From Chloroflexota bacterium (GTDB lineage Bacteria > Chloroflexota > Anaerolineae > Anaerolineales > Villigracilaceae), in assembly GCA_021812905.1 (NCBI GenBank), contig JAKAMM010000072.1:1-7659 (forward strand): a DNA stretch of 7,659 nucleotides, given 5' to 3'. A program made the position numbers and the translations under genes. The stretch's first letter is position 1; each line of letters begins with the position of its first letter. Below the pieces are notes generated by a model. It ran no database searches. It was not told where the DNA came from and saw only the letters and a program-made list of their open reading frames with translations. Of the stretch, positions 1 to 5,360 are shown in pieces.

Positions 1-659
1 CTCGCTCCGACGAGTTGGTTCAGAGCAGCGAGCACCTCTGCATTCAGCGGGAGAGACAGCTCGAGTGCCTCCCGGAAATACGCGGCGAGATTGCTGAAGT
101 GTTGAAACGGTCGCCCGAGCACACCCATCACCGTCTCCGGTCCATGACCTCCGTCAGTCGTTTCGTCGCCGGCCCTAGAAGCCTCCCGCAAAAGGTCAAT
201 AAATGCCCAACATAACCATGCCGGGACAATTGGCATTTCGACCATCACGGGCGAGACGTTCTGTGTGGTCTTTAGCAGTTTAATCTGGAGAAGCTTCAGG
301 ACGTCGTGAACCGGGGCCGGAGATTGCAGGCGCAGAGATTCACCATCGTCCGTCAGCGAGATAGTCTTGTCCAAGGCCCCAGCGCTGGAATAGTACACAG
401 CCATGTCCACGATTTGATCGGGCAGGACGAAGGTCAGACCGTTAGCGGCATGCGGGTCAGCCAGTTGCCCTAGCAAAGGAGACGTCTCAGCCAGCATACC
501 CGCTGGTATCACAACTTGTTCGGAGTCGAGGATAGGAACCGCGGACGGATCGCGGTATTCAAACAGCAGAGGCGTCAATGGTCCACGACGAAAATCGGAA
601 CTGCAATTCAATGCAATCCACTGCTGTAGAGAAAGGTGAGTGTCAACGTTCGGAGTCAT
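1..659 (-). CDS. Unrecognised soluble protein, C-terminus cut off by window edge (at least 219 aa)
   Basis: An open frame without stops runs from ATG at 657-659 to the left edge; 219 complete codons are visible. The N-terminus reads MTPNVDTHLSLQQWIALNCS. There is no signal peptide or clear transmembrane segment, so a cytoplasmic location is likely. A mildly hydrophobic stretch at about residues 139-157 (around PIVPAWLCWAFIDLL) looks like a buried helix. Middle residues 40-105 look beta-rich and 110-219 mainly helical. I recognise no catalytic motif and no family. It starts 33 nt after the stop of the 625-aa gene on the same strand, so it is probably the last or a later gene of that operon. 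The ribosome site is weak (GGAACTG and GGCGG upstream). The lack of stops, the colinear position and the plausible amino-acid composition support a real gene; the function is unknown. Confidence 0.72.
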   Translation of the reverse strand, partial: MTPNVDTHLSLQQWIALNCSSDFRRGPLTPLLFEYRDPSAVPILDSEQVVIPAGMLAETSPLLGQLADPHAANGLTFVLPDQIVDMAVYYSSAGALDKTISLTDDGESLRLQSPAPVHDVLKLLQIKLLKTTQNVSPVMVEMPIVPAWLCWAFIDLLREASRAGDETTDGGHGPETVMGVLGRPFQHFSNLAAYFREALELSLPLNAEVLAALNQLVGA

Positions 660-692
660 TTTGCCGCCATTCAGTTCCGTTGTATCTTGACA

Positions 693-2570
693 TTACCTGA
701 TCAATTCCGGGTGTTTTTCGGCTTGGTCAAAGATGAGATCCACGGCCTTTTCCGGGAAGTCGCCCGCCGCTGCCTCAAAGGCTTTGTCTTTCAGGGTGCT
801 ACCTACACCTTGGGCTCTTTGTAGAGCAGGTTTGCCGTAAGTATCAAAAAGCTGCTTCTTGATCGGACTCTCAGTGTATTTGGACGCAGCATTCTTGGTG
901 AACTTGGTCGTCCAGTCCGAGATCTTGCCGGACAGCTTCTTTCTCAGCTTCTCCTGGACGCCGTCGTGGTAGACCAAATCCTTGAGGTCGCTTGTCGCCT
1001 CTTTCACCCCATCGTAAGCCCCCTGATAGACCTCCTTGAGGTCGCTTGCCACCTCTTTCGCCGAATCGTAGGCCCCCTGATAGGTCTCCTTATAGATCTC
1101 CTTGATTTCACTTGCCGTCTCTTTCACCCCATCGTAGGCTCCTTGATAGATCTCGCCAATCGAGGGGCACATTCTTGCCCCAATCGCGTCAGCACCGTCC
1201 ACGGGGAAGGCCGCGGACTTGAGCAGGAACTCCTTCAACGCAAGTTTGTTGTCGATCGCGCGCTGACGGCGGAACTCGTCCTGGGCCGCATCCATATTCT
1301 GGAGGATCTGCTCTTTGTGCTCGTACTGCTTGAGCCAGTCCTGGTATTCCTGAAGACGCTTCTGGCTTGCATCTTGAACATCTTTCTGGATCTGGGCGTT
1401 TTTCGCCGCATTGTCTATTATGGATCGTCGATGTATAGCATCCTGGTCACTGTACCTCCGTTTTAGGTCTTCGGGTGCCTTCCAGCCCACGTTACGGTCC
1501 CAGACGTTTCCTTCGGCCAAGTTACGCTCACATTCCTCCACCTTGGCCTTGTCCACCCAATTATGACTGTCGCCTTCATCCATCGCGTGGGGCAGTTTGT
1601 ACCAGACTTTGCCCCTTTCGTTTATTGCGCCAGGCTGTACCTCGAGCTTGCCCGTCTGCGAATTGAGCCGCCAGCCTTTTTGAATCCATTTCTGCTGATA
1701 ATCGTAGGTAGATTTTGTCACCCAGCCCTGGCCCGGTGACCAGACCTTGCCATCCGGCCCCACCTGTCCGGGACGAACCCCTCCCGTCGGTGGACGGGGA
1801 GCTGTGGGCAAAACTGTACGGCCCCCACTCAACATTGAAATGACCCAGGCCACCAATCCGCCTGCCACCGCGCCGGTGATGGGTATGACCGGCGTACCCA
1901 AAATGGACTGCAATATACTTAGTATTTCCGGGTCAATCGGGCTGGGTTCTGGATTCGGGTTTGGATTTGGATTGGGGCCCGGATTTGGGCCAGGATCGGG
2001 TGGATTTAAGAATTCGGGAGTTGGTGTATCAACAACTTGATTACCGGATAGCATCTGGCACATGAATTTAGCTTCATCGAAGGTCACCCCTATGTCTCGC
2101 CATTGCTCTTCTTGTTTAGTGCCATCACTCAAGACGAAAACAAAACTGTATGAGCCTTTGCACGCATTATTATACGAATCATAAGTAAATGGCTCATAAA
2201 CTTCAATCCTGCTTTCAACACAAGCGACATCAAGCCCACCAGATTCCTGGAGCATCTGACAAGCTTTTTTAACTTCTTGAAGATCAGGGTTATATTTCGA
2301 TGCGTACCATTGAGTGGCACAATCACAAAGATCTTTCTGAAATAATTTCTGCTTCGAATCGTCAGAAGGATAAAAAGCGTTTTGTTGACAGGCAAGCGGG
2401 CTATCAAATGAGATTAGGCTGTTTTGAAGAGCAGCAGGATTATTGCGATGGTTACTCAGCCGATCATAACCAGCGAACGATTGACCAAATTGATCAATGG
2501 AATTTTGAATCGAGTAAAACAAGGCGGATAGAGTAAAAACAATGGCAAGAAAAGGGATCGCTATTTTCAT
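693..2570 (-). CDS. Unrecognised 625-aa two-helix membrane protein: Cys-rich domain, Pro/Asn linker, Trp/Gly motifs, 18-residue repeats
   Basis: Start chosen at ATG 2568-2570 (MKIAIPFLAIVFTLSALFYS): it gives a signal-anchor helix and begins 5 nt after the stop of the zinc-ribbon gene. The frame stays open upstream to 2801, but that extension lies inside the zinc-ribbon gene and looks like non-coding translation. Seen in order: TM helix 3-21; a domain at about 56-178 with Cys at 61, 82, 84, 104, 117, 137 and 171, suited to disulfides outside the membrane; a linker rich in Pro/Asn/Gly (189-212); a second hydrophobic helix at about 226-247; a segment with three G-[KN]-V-W motifs (274-277, 320-323, 354-357) and GW pairs; a charged, probably coiled-coil region (370-450); three YQGAYD repeats (475-532); and a basic helical tail. 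By inference the Cys-rich part is extracytoplasmic and the long C-terminal part cytoplasmic. No enzyme motif is seen. A scaffold or sensor role is possible but unproven. Confidence 0.82.
   Translation of the reverse strand: MKIAIPFLAIVFTLSALFYSIQNSIDQFGQSFAGYDRLSNHRNNPAALQNSLISFDSPLACQQNAFYPSDDSKQKLFQKDLCDCATQWYASKYNPDLQEVKKACQMLQESGGLDVACVESRIEVYEPFTYDSYNNACKGSYSFVFVLSDGTKQEEQWRDIGVTFDEAKFMCQMLSGNQVVDTPTPEFLNPPDPGPNPGPNPNPNPNPEPSPIDPEILSILQSILGTPVIPITGAVAGGLVAWVISMLSGGRTVLPTAPRPPTGGVRPGQVGPDGKVWSPGQGWVTKSTYDYQQKWIQKGWRLNSQTGKLEVQPGAINERGKVWYKLPHAMDEGDSHNWVDKAKVEECERNLAEGNVWDRNVGWKAPEDLKRRYSDQDAIHRRSIIDNAAKNAQIQKDVQDASQKRLQEYQDWLKQYEHKEQILQNMDAAQDEFRRQRAIDNKLALKEFLLKSAAFPVDGADAIGARMCPSIGEIYQGAYDGVKETASEIKEIYKETYQGAYDSAKEVASDLKEVYQGAYDGVKEATSDLKDLVYHDGVQEKLRKKLSGKISDWTTKFTKNAASKYTESPIKKQLFDTYGKPALQRAQGVGSTLKDKAFEAAAGDFPEKAVDLIFDQAEKHPELIR
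975..1148 (-). repeat. Three 54-nt in-frame repeats encoding an 18-residue amphipathic unit
   Basis: Inside the 625-aa gene, residues 475-492, 497-514 and 515-532 share the pattern YQGAYD-[GS]-[VA]-KE-x-[AT]-S-[ED]-[IL]-KE/D. The DNA units are 1095-1148, 1029-1082 and 975-1028. The last two abut directly; the first is set apart by 12 nt encoding YKET. Eighteen residues make five helical turns, so each unit would form one amphipathic helix with Tyr, Ala and Val on one side and Lys/Glu/Asp on the other. This resembles helical repeats of LEA- or apolipoprotein-like proteins in general character only. Confidence 0.85.
1951..2006 (-). repeat. Short-period repeat encoding the Pro/Asn/Gly linker
   Basis: The plus strand reads as imperfect hexamers of the type GGATTT/GGGTTT. 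On the coding strand this gives the run of PNP and PGP units at about residues 189-209 of the 625-aa protein. It joins the Cys-rich domain to the second hydrophobic helix and is probably a flexible, slippage-prone spacer. Confidence 0.7.
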
Positions 2571-2575
2571 CGAAA

Positions 2576-2974
2576 TTACGCGGCAGTGCGCCGTCCTCGA
2601 TTGATAACAAGGCCTGTCCCCAGCGCAATCACAAAACTCAGGCACATCTGCCCGCCTGACATAGCAAGCGTGACCAGCCAGGCTGAACCCTGTGTTTGGG
2701 CAAACGCCGGTAGCAGCGCGGCATTGACCAGCCCGCACAGCCAGCCAACGATGGTCGCCGCCAGCATAGCCAGAACGCGCTTCAATAATGACCCCATGCA
2801 ACCGGGTTTTTGCGAAGTCGGGGCAGGTGTTCTGGACGGATACGCGGCAGGAAACGCCTCAGGTGGAGCGGATGGTAAAACAGAAGGGAAAACGGGCGCG
2901 CGCAAAGAATGTCCACAGTTGCCGCAGGTCTGCGCCTGCGGCGGATTGGGTTTACCACAATTTGGACAATTCAT
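2576..2974 (-). CDS. Zinc-ribbon protein with two transmembrane helices
   Basis: A 132-aa protein. Residues 3-20 carry two CxxC knuckles (C3/C6 and C17/C20, in CPNCGKPNPPQAQTCGNCG), matching the bacterial zinc_ribbon_2 type that binds one zinc. A Pro/Ala-rich linker follows (27-57), then two hydrophobic helices (about 67-91 and 98-124) and a short basic tail (NRGRRTAA). The likely topology has the zinc ribbon and the tail in the cytoplasm. Proteins of this layout are common in Anaerolineae and mostly lack an assigned function. Its ATG overlaps the stop of a 20-codon leader ORF (ATGA), and its stop lies 5 nt before the start of the 625-aa gene, so the three are very probably co-transcribed and translationally coupled. 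Its own ribosome site is only a weak GGGGA. A role as membrane partner of the 625-aa protein is inferred from position alone. Confidence 0.85.
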   Translation of the reverse strand: MNCPNCGKPNPPQAQTCGNCGHSLRAPVFPSVLPSAPPEAFPAAYPSRTPAPTSQKPGCMGSLLKRVLAMLAATIVGWLCGLVNAALLPAFAQTQGSAWLVTLAMSGGQMCLSFVIALGTGLVINRGRRTAA

Positions 2975-3033
2975 TCCGACATTCCCCGCTTAAAAACTTT
3001 GACTCGACCGCCACGCCCACCCGGGATAAGCAT
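2971..3033 (-). CDS. Putative 20-aa leader peptide, translationally coupled to the zinc-ribbon gene
   Basis: ATG at 3031-3033 is preceded, after 8 nt, by a strong ribosome site AAGGAG (3042-3047). The ORF encodes a basic 20-residue peptide (MLIPGGRGGRVKVFKRGMSE) and its TGA shares ATGA with the start of the zinc-ribbon gene. The promoter at 3060-3088 would start RNA near 3053, so this ribosome site is the first on the transcript. The main gene has a much weaker site, which suggests that ribosomes load here and re-initiate. Alternative: a single-base change has split a longer N-terminus from the zinc-ribbon protein. The peptide has no run of one codon, so classic amino-acid attenuation is not indicated. 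Confidence 0.5.
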   Translation of the reverse strand: MLIPGGRGGRVKVFKRGMSE

Positions 3034-3041
3034 AGTCGTTG

Positions 3042-3047
3042 CTCCTT
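3042..3047 (-). promoter_or_regulatory. Strong ribosome binding site of the leader ORF
   Basis: AAGGAG on the minus strand, 8 nt before the ATG at 3033. It is the only strong site between the operon promoter and the zinc-ribbon gene, and it decides in favour of the leader ORF being translated. Confidence 0.65.
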
Positions 3048-3059
3048 ATTGTTGAGATC

Positions 3060-3088
3060 AGTGTACAACAATACAAAAGGATAGTCAA
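3060..3088 (-). promoter_or_regulatory. Sigma70-type promoter of the zinc-ribbon/625-aa operon
   Basis: The minus strand shows -35 TTGACT (3083-3088), a 17-nt spacer and -10 TACACT (3060-3065). The predicted RNA start is near 3053, giving a 5' leader of about 20 nt that just contains the AAGGAG site. The promoter lies only 17 nt downstream of the lipoprotein stop with no visible terminator between them, so read-through from the lipoprotein gene is also possible. Confidence 0.65.
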
Positions 3089-3105
3089 CAACCTGTGGAG
3101 AGCGC

Positions 3106-3996
3106 CTATTTTATATTTATCACCAGAGTGTAATTAACCACCGCACCTGCTATGGGAACCACTTCGATAATATAGTCTTGCGTTAAAGGAAGTTTACGGT
3201 TGAAGGTGGTGGCGCCTGTCACCGACCGACTGTAAGGCTGTCCATCGCTGAAACCGTAAATGGTTAGGGCGGCGTTCGAGCCGACGCCGTTCAAGTCCAC
3301 CTTCATGTTTTGTCCCTGGGATGCGAAAACTGTGTAGGCGACGGGGTAGCCTCCGACAGTTTTTCCGCTGACAATGGCGGAGTCTGCGTTCAGCGCGAAT
3401 TTGATGCGGGCCGGAATTTCCACCGAAAGCGTAAAGTTCTCGGCGGTTGCCCCGCCATAAATGCTGATGTAATAATCTTCCGTCGTAGGCAGGGTGCCCT
3501 GCCAGTTGGAAAGTTTTGACGAGGCGTTGAGGATGGATGTGCCGCCCTTCGTCTTGATGGACATGGTTACATCGTTGTTGAATGAATTTGTCATGACGAT
3601 CATGGGCTGTCCCTGCGATGCTTCGAGAACGTAGGTTTTTGTTTCGCCTGGTTGGATCGTTCCGGTTACCGAGCCGGTGGTTGTACCTGTTAAAAAATTA
3701 ATTCGGGTCGCGCCCGGTAAAATTTGCGTGGGCTGAACAGGCGGGAAGGTTGGCACGGAAGTTGACAAAGGAACTGCAGTGGGCGGGATGGTTGTCGGCG
3801 GAAGGGATGTGGGGGCCTGAGCGGTAAGCGCTTGAATGGTGGCTGCTACGACCGTGGCAACATCGCTTTGTGAAAGAGGTGCGATGGGAGTGGTGGTTCC
3901 GCCGCAAGCGAGAGAAATGAAAGCGATCATTGCGAGCGGCGCGAGTGCCGCCAGCGGCTTCCAGATTTTTGTGAATGCAGGGTAAAGTGGTTTCAT
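3106..3996 (-). CDS. Lipoprotein with two tandem homologous beta-rich (PPC-like) domains
   Basis: A 296-aa protein that starts at ATG 3994-3996 with AAAGGAG 6 nt upstream (4003-4009). Residues 1-30 form a signal peptide with positive residues and a hydrophobic core, ending in a lipobox ISLAC; Cys31 is the predicted lipidated residue. A Ser/Thr/Pro-rich stretch (about 61-94) acts as a surface spacer. Two domains follow, at about 98-194 and 197-295. They share RI-x-F, Y-V-x-x-ASQGQ-x-M, LP-x-T-x-DY-x-I and a closing Y/F-TL-x-V-x-I. The spacing of Gly, Tyr and alternating hydrophobics resembles bacterial pre-peptidase C-terminal (PPC) beta-sandwiches, which mostly bind ligands or assist secretion; this assignment is tentative. 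There is no catalytic domain, so it is probably a cell-surface binding protein. It is transcribed divergently from vanZ. The stop is TAG at 3106-3108. Confidence 0.85.
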   Translation of the reverse strand: MKPLYPAFTKIWKPLAALAPLAMIAFISLACGGTTTPIAPLSQSDVATVVAATIQALTAQAPTSLPPTTIPPTAVPLSTSVPTFPPVQPTQILPGATRINFLTGTTTGSVTGTIQPGETKTYVLEASQGQPMIVMTNSFNNDVTMSIKTKGGTSILNASSKLSNWQGTLPTTEDYYISIYGGATAENFTLSVEIPARIKFALNADSAIVSGKTVGGYPVAYTVFASQGQNMKVDLNGVGSNAALTIYGFSDGQPYSRSVTGATTFNRKLPLTQDYIIEVVPIAGAVVNYTLVINIK

Positions 3997-4002
3997 GTTG
4001 AT

Positions 4003-4025
4003 CTCCTTTGTGCTAGAGAAGTATA
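4003..4025 (-). promoter_or_regulatory. Putative -10 box and ribosome site of the lipoprotein gene
   Basis: TATACT at 4020-4025 would place the RNA start near 4013, just before the AAAGGAG site (4003-4009) and the ATG at 3996. No good -35 is seen at 17 nt (ATTCAG); an imperfect inverted repeat covers that position. Confidence 0.4.
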
Positions 4026-4029
4026 TCGT

Positions 4030-4048
4030 ATTCGGCTTAGGCCTGAAT
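4030..4048. promoter_or_regulatory. Imperfect inverted repeat in the lipoprotein promoter
   Basis: ATTCGGC (4030-4036) pairs with GCC-T-GAAT (4041-4048) across a 4-nt centre, with one bulged T. It covers the spacer and -35 position of the lipoprotein promoter, where a regulator could bind. The arms are short, so this could be chance. Confidence 0.25.
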
Positions 4049-4098
4049 AAGTTTGTATTGCGCGATAAAACTTGTCCAGCGACGTTATGACCCGCTAA

Positions 4099-4126
4099 TT
4101 GGTTCCCGCTTTATCTGCGGTAAAAT
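4099..4126 (+). promoter_or_regulatory. Promoter of vanZ, likely giving a leaderless mRNA
   Basis: TTGGTT (4099-4104), a 16-nt spacer and TAAAAT (4121-4126). The ATG begins at 4133, 7 nt after the -10 box, which is where transcription should begin. There is no Shine-Dalgarno sequence before this ATG (CCCGCC). Confidence 0.5.
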
Positions 4127-4132
4127 CCCGCC

Positions 4133-4498
4133 ATGTCAAATCCTAAAGAAATTTTGGTTCGTTGGGGACCGGCAATTATTATGATGGCCGCGATCTTTGC
4201 TTTTTCATCCACGCCGGGGAATGACCTGCCAAACTTTGGAGGGCTTGATTTCTTAATGAAAAAAGCCGGGCATATGCTCGGCTATGGATTGCTGGCTTTG
4301 ACTTACTGGCGCGGCCTGCGCTTTGACAAAAAATATATTTGGCTTGCGTGGCTTGTGTGCATTGCTTATGCGGCCACGGACGAATTCCACCAATCATTCG
4401 TGGCGGGTCGTCATTCATCCGCGGTGGATGTGTTGTTGTTCGATGGCGTCGGCGCGGGGATCGCGCTATGGATTTGGTCCCGCCGAAAAATTATATAA
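4133..4498 (+). CDS. VanZ-family integral membrane protein
   Basis: A 121-aa protein, normal length for a stand-alone VanZ-like domain. Seen: a first helix at about 12-26 ending in FSSTPG; K44-x-x-H47-x-x-x-Y51-G in the second helix; a third helix at 68-82; the signature DE-x-HQ-x-F (D83, E84, H86, Q87, F89) followed by GR (92-93), S95/S96 and D99; and a final helix at about 100-116. The conserved polar residues are those typical of the VanZ family, named after the teicoplanin-resistance accessory protein of Enterococcus. For most bacterial members the biochemical role is unknown, and nothing nearby (no vanA/H/X) suggests glycopeptide resistance. No ribosome site is visible; a -10 box ends 6 nt before the ATG, so a leaderless mRNA is likely. 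It is divergent from the lipoprotein gene and convergent with scpA, sharing a terminator. Confidence 0.9.
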   Translation: MSNPKEILVRWGPAIIMMAAIFAFSSTPGNDLPNFGGLDFLMKKAGHMLGYGLLALTYWRGLRFDKKYIWLAWLVCIAYAATDEFHQSFVAGRHSSAVDVLLFDGVGAGIALWIWSRRKII

Positions 4499-4526
4499 AA
4501 AAAGCGGAGCATTGCTCCACCTTTTT
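4497..4526. terminator. Bidirectional rho-independent terminator between vanZ and scpA
   Basis: Stem GGAGC (4506-4510), loop ATT, GCTCC (4514-4518), flanked by seven A on the left (4497-4503) and five T on the right (4522-4526). The A and T tracts can extend the stem past a small internal loop and provide a U-tract in both directions. It overlaps the vanZ stop codon and lies 6 nt past the scpA stop. Confidence 0.85.
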
Positions 4527-4532
4527 GAATTT

Positions 4533-5303
4533 CTACTCGAACTCCAACTCGATCTCTTCGCCCTCTGTCCATTCTTCGAGCCGGTCAATGGCGATGTCGC
4601 TGAACAGGCCTTCCTGATGCGCTTCGACGCGATAACGTTTTACCAATTCCAGCAAGGCTAAAAACGTCACGACAATTTCCAAACGAGTCGGTTTTTCGCC
4701 GAGCAATTCGCGGAAGTGGGCATGTTCATTCTGGCCAAGCCGCCTGGAGATCATGTCGATCTTCTCGCGGATGGTAATCTTCGGCGCGGCGATGATCGAT
4801 GCAAGCGGCTTTTTCTCTTCTCCCTTGGCGAAGGCCGATTGTGCGGCGGCCAGTAATTCGTCGAGGGTAAGATACGAAAGATCAAGCTTGGCCTCCACTT
4901 TGGGAGGCGGGGCGACTCGCAGATGAGTCCGCAGATTTGCTGTCTGGCGATCTTCCAGCCAGAGTGCGATCTCTTTGAATCGTTTGTACAAACGCAACTG
5001 CCGCACCAGATCGTCGCCGACATTTTCCTCACCCGGCTCGCGCGCGGGCGGACGCGGCAGCAGCGCTTCGGATTTGATCTGTAACAACTTGGCCGCGATC
5101 ACAAGGAAAGCCGAGATCTCGTCGGCACGGATTTGTGCGAGCCCATGAATGTAGGCGAGATACTGGTCGGTGACCATCGCCAGCGAGATGGAAGTTATAT
5201 CCAACTCGGCGTGCTCGATAAGGCTGAGTAATAAATCGAGCGGGCCCTCATAAACGGGAGTGTGGACGGTATAGGCTGTTTGGCGTCCGAGCATGTTTTC
5301 CAT
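4533..5303 (-). CDS. scpA: ScpA, kleisin subunit of the SMC-ScpAB condensin complex
   Basis: ScpA bridges the heads of the SMC dimer and, with ScpB, helps condense and segregate the chromosome. With the start at ATG 5301-5303 the protein has 256 aa. The N-terminal domain shows the family signature VYEGPLDLLLSLIE (about 17-30), the helix with EISAFLVIAAKLLQIKSEALLP (62-83) that contacts the SMC neck, a charged variable middle (85-185), and a C-terminal winged-helix region at about 185-238 (VTFLALLELVKRYRV, then FSDIAI). The frame is open to a GTG at 5336, which would add 11 residues. I prefer 5303 because an extended -10 box (5314-5319) lies between the two and would start RNA near 5307. A third candidate ATG lies at 5292-5294. 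There is no Shine-Dalgarno at 5303, so the mRNA may be nearly leaderless. scpB is not adjacent; the next gene downstream is the converging vanZ. Confidence 0.93.
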   Translation of the reverse strand: MENMLGRQTAYTVHTPVYEGPLDLLLSLIEHAELDITSISLAMVTDQYLAYIHGLAQIRADEISAFLVIAAKLLQIKSEALLPRPPAREPGEENVGDDLVRQLRLYKRFKEIALWLEDRQTANLRTHLRVAPPPKVEAKLDLSYLTLDELLAAAQSAFAKGEEKKPLASIIAAPKITIREKIDMISRRLGQNEHAHFRELLGEKPTRLEIVVTFLALLELVKRYRVEAHQEGLFSDIAIDRLEEWTEGEEIELEFE

Positions 5304-5313
5304 AAGTGGGCGA

Positions 5314-5322
5314 ATTATATCA
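5314..5322 (-). promoter_or_regulatory. Extended -10 promoter of scpA
   Basis: On the minus strand TGATATAAT: a perfect TATAAT (5314-5319) with the TGn extension (5320-5322). No good -35 is present, as is usual for extended -10 promoters. The RNA start should fall near 5307, 4 nt before the ATG at 5303. Confidence 0.55.
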
Positions 5323-5360
5323 TTCGGAATCTGCACTCTTGGAAACCATTGTTGTTTGCA

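Noticed and set aside
975..1148. Regularly spaced repeats as a possible CRISPR array
   Set aside because: The units are in-frame coding repeats that abut or are 12 nt apart; there are no spacers of CRISPR length.
966..1466. A plus-strand ORF of 166 codons with repeated Leu/Val-rich segments
   Set aside because: It is the reverse complement of the repeat region of the 625-aa gene; its apparent repeats are a by-product of the YQGAYD units.
2300..2536. A plus-strand ORF of 78 codons opposite the Cys-rich domain
   Set aside because: No ribosome site or promoter, and the minus-strand frame here has a coherent Cys-rich domain.
2571..2801. A 77-residue upstream extension of the 625-aa protein in the same frame
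   Set aside because: It lies entirely within the zinc-ribbon gene in another frame, lacks a ribosome site and would bury the signal-anchor helix in the middle of the protein.
2586..2993. A plus-strand ORF of 135 codons opposite the zinc-ribbon gene
   Set aside because: The opposite frame has two CxxC knuckles, two helices and coupled neighbours; this one has no domain character.
3089..3105. A terminator between the lipoprotein gene and the downstream operon
   Set aside because: The 17-nt gap has no hairpin or T-run, so read-through cannot be excluded.
4133..4498. Glycopeptide resistance by the VanZ homologue
   Set aside because: Stand-alone VanZ-like proteins are widespread and no vanHAX-type genes lie nearby; family membership alone does not support resistance.
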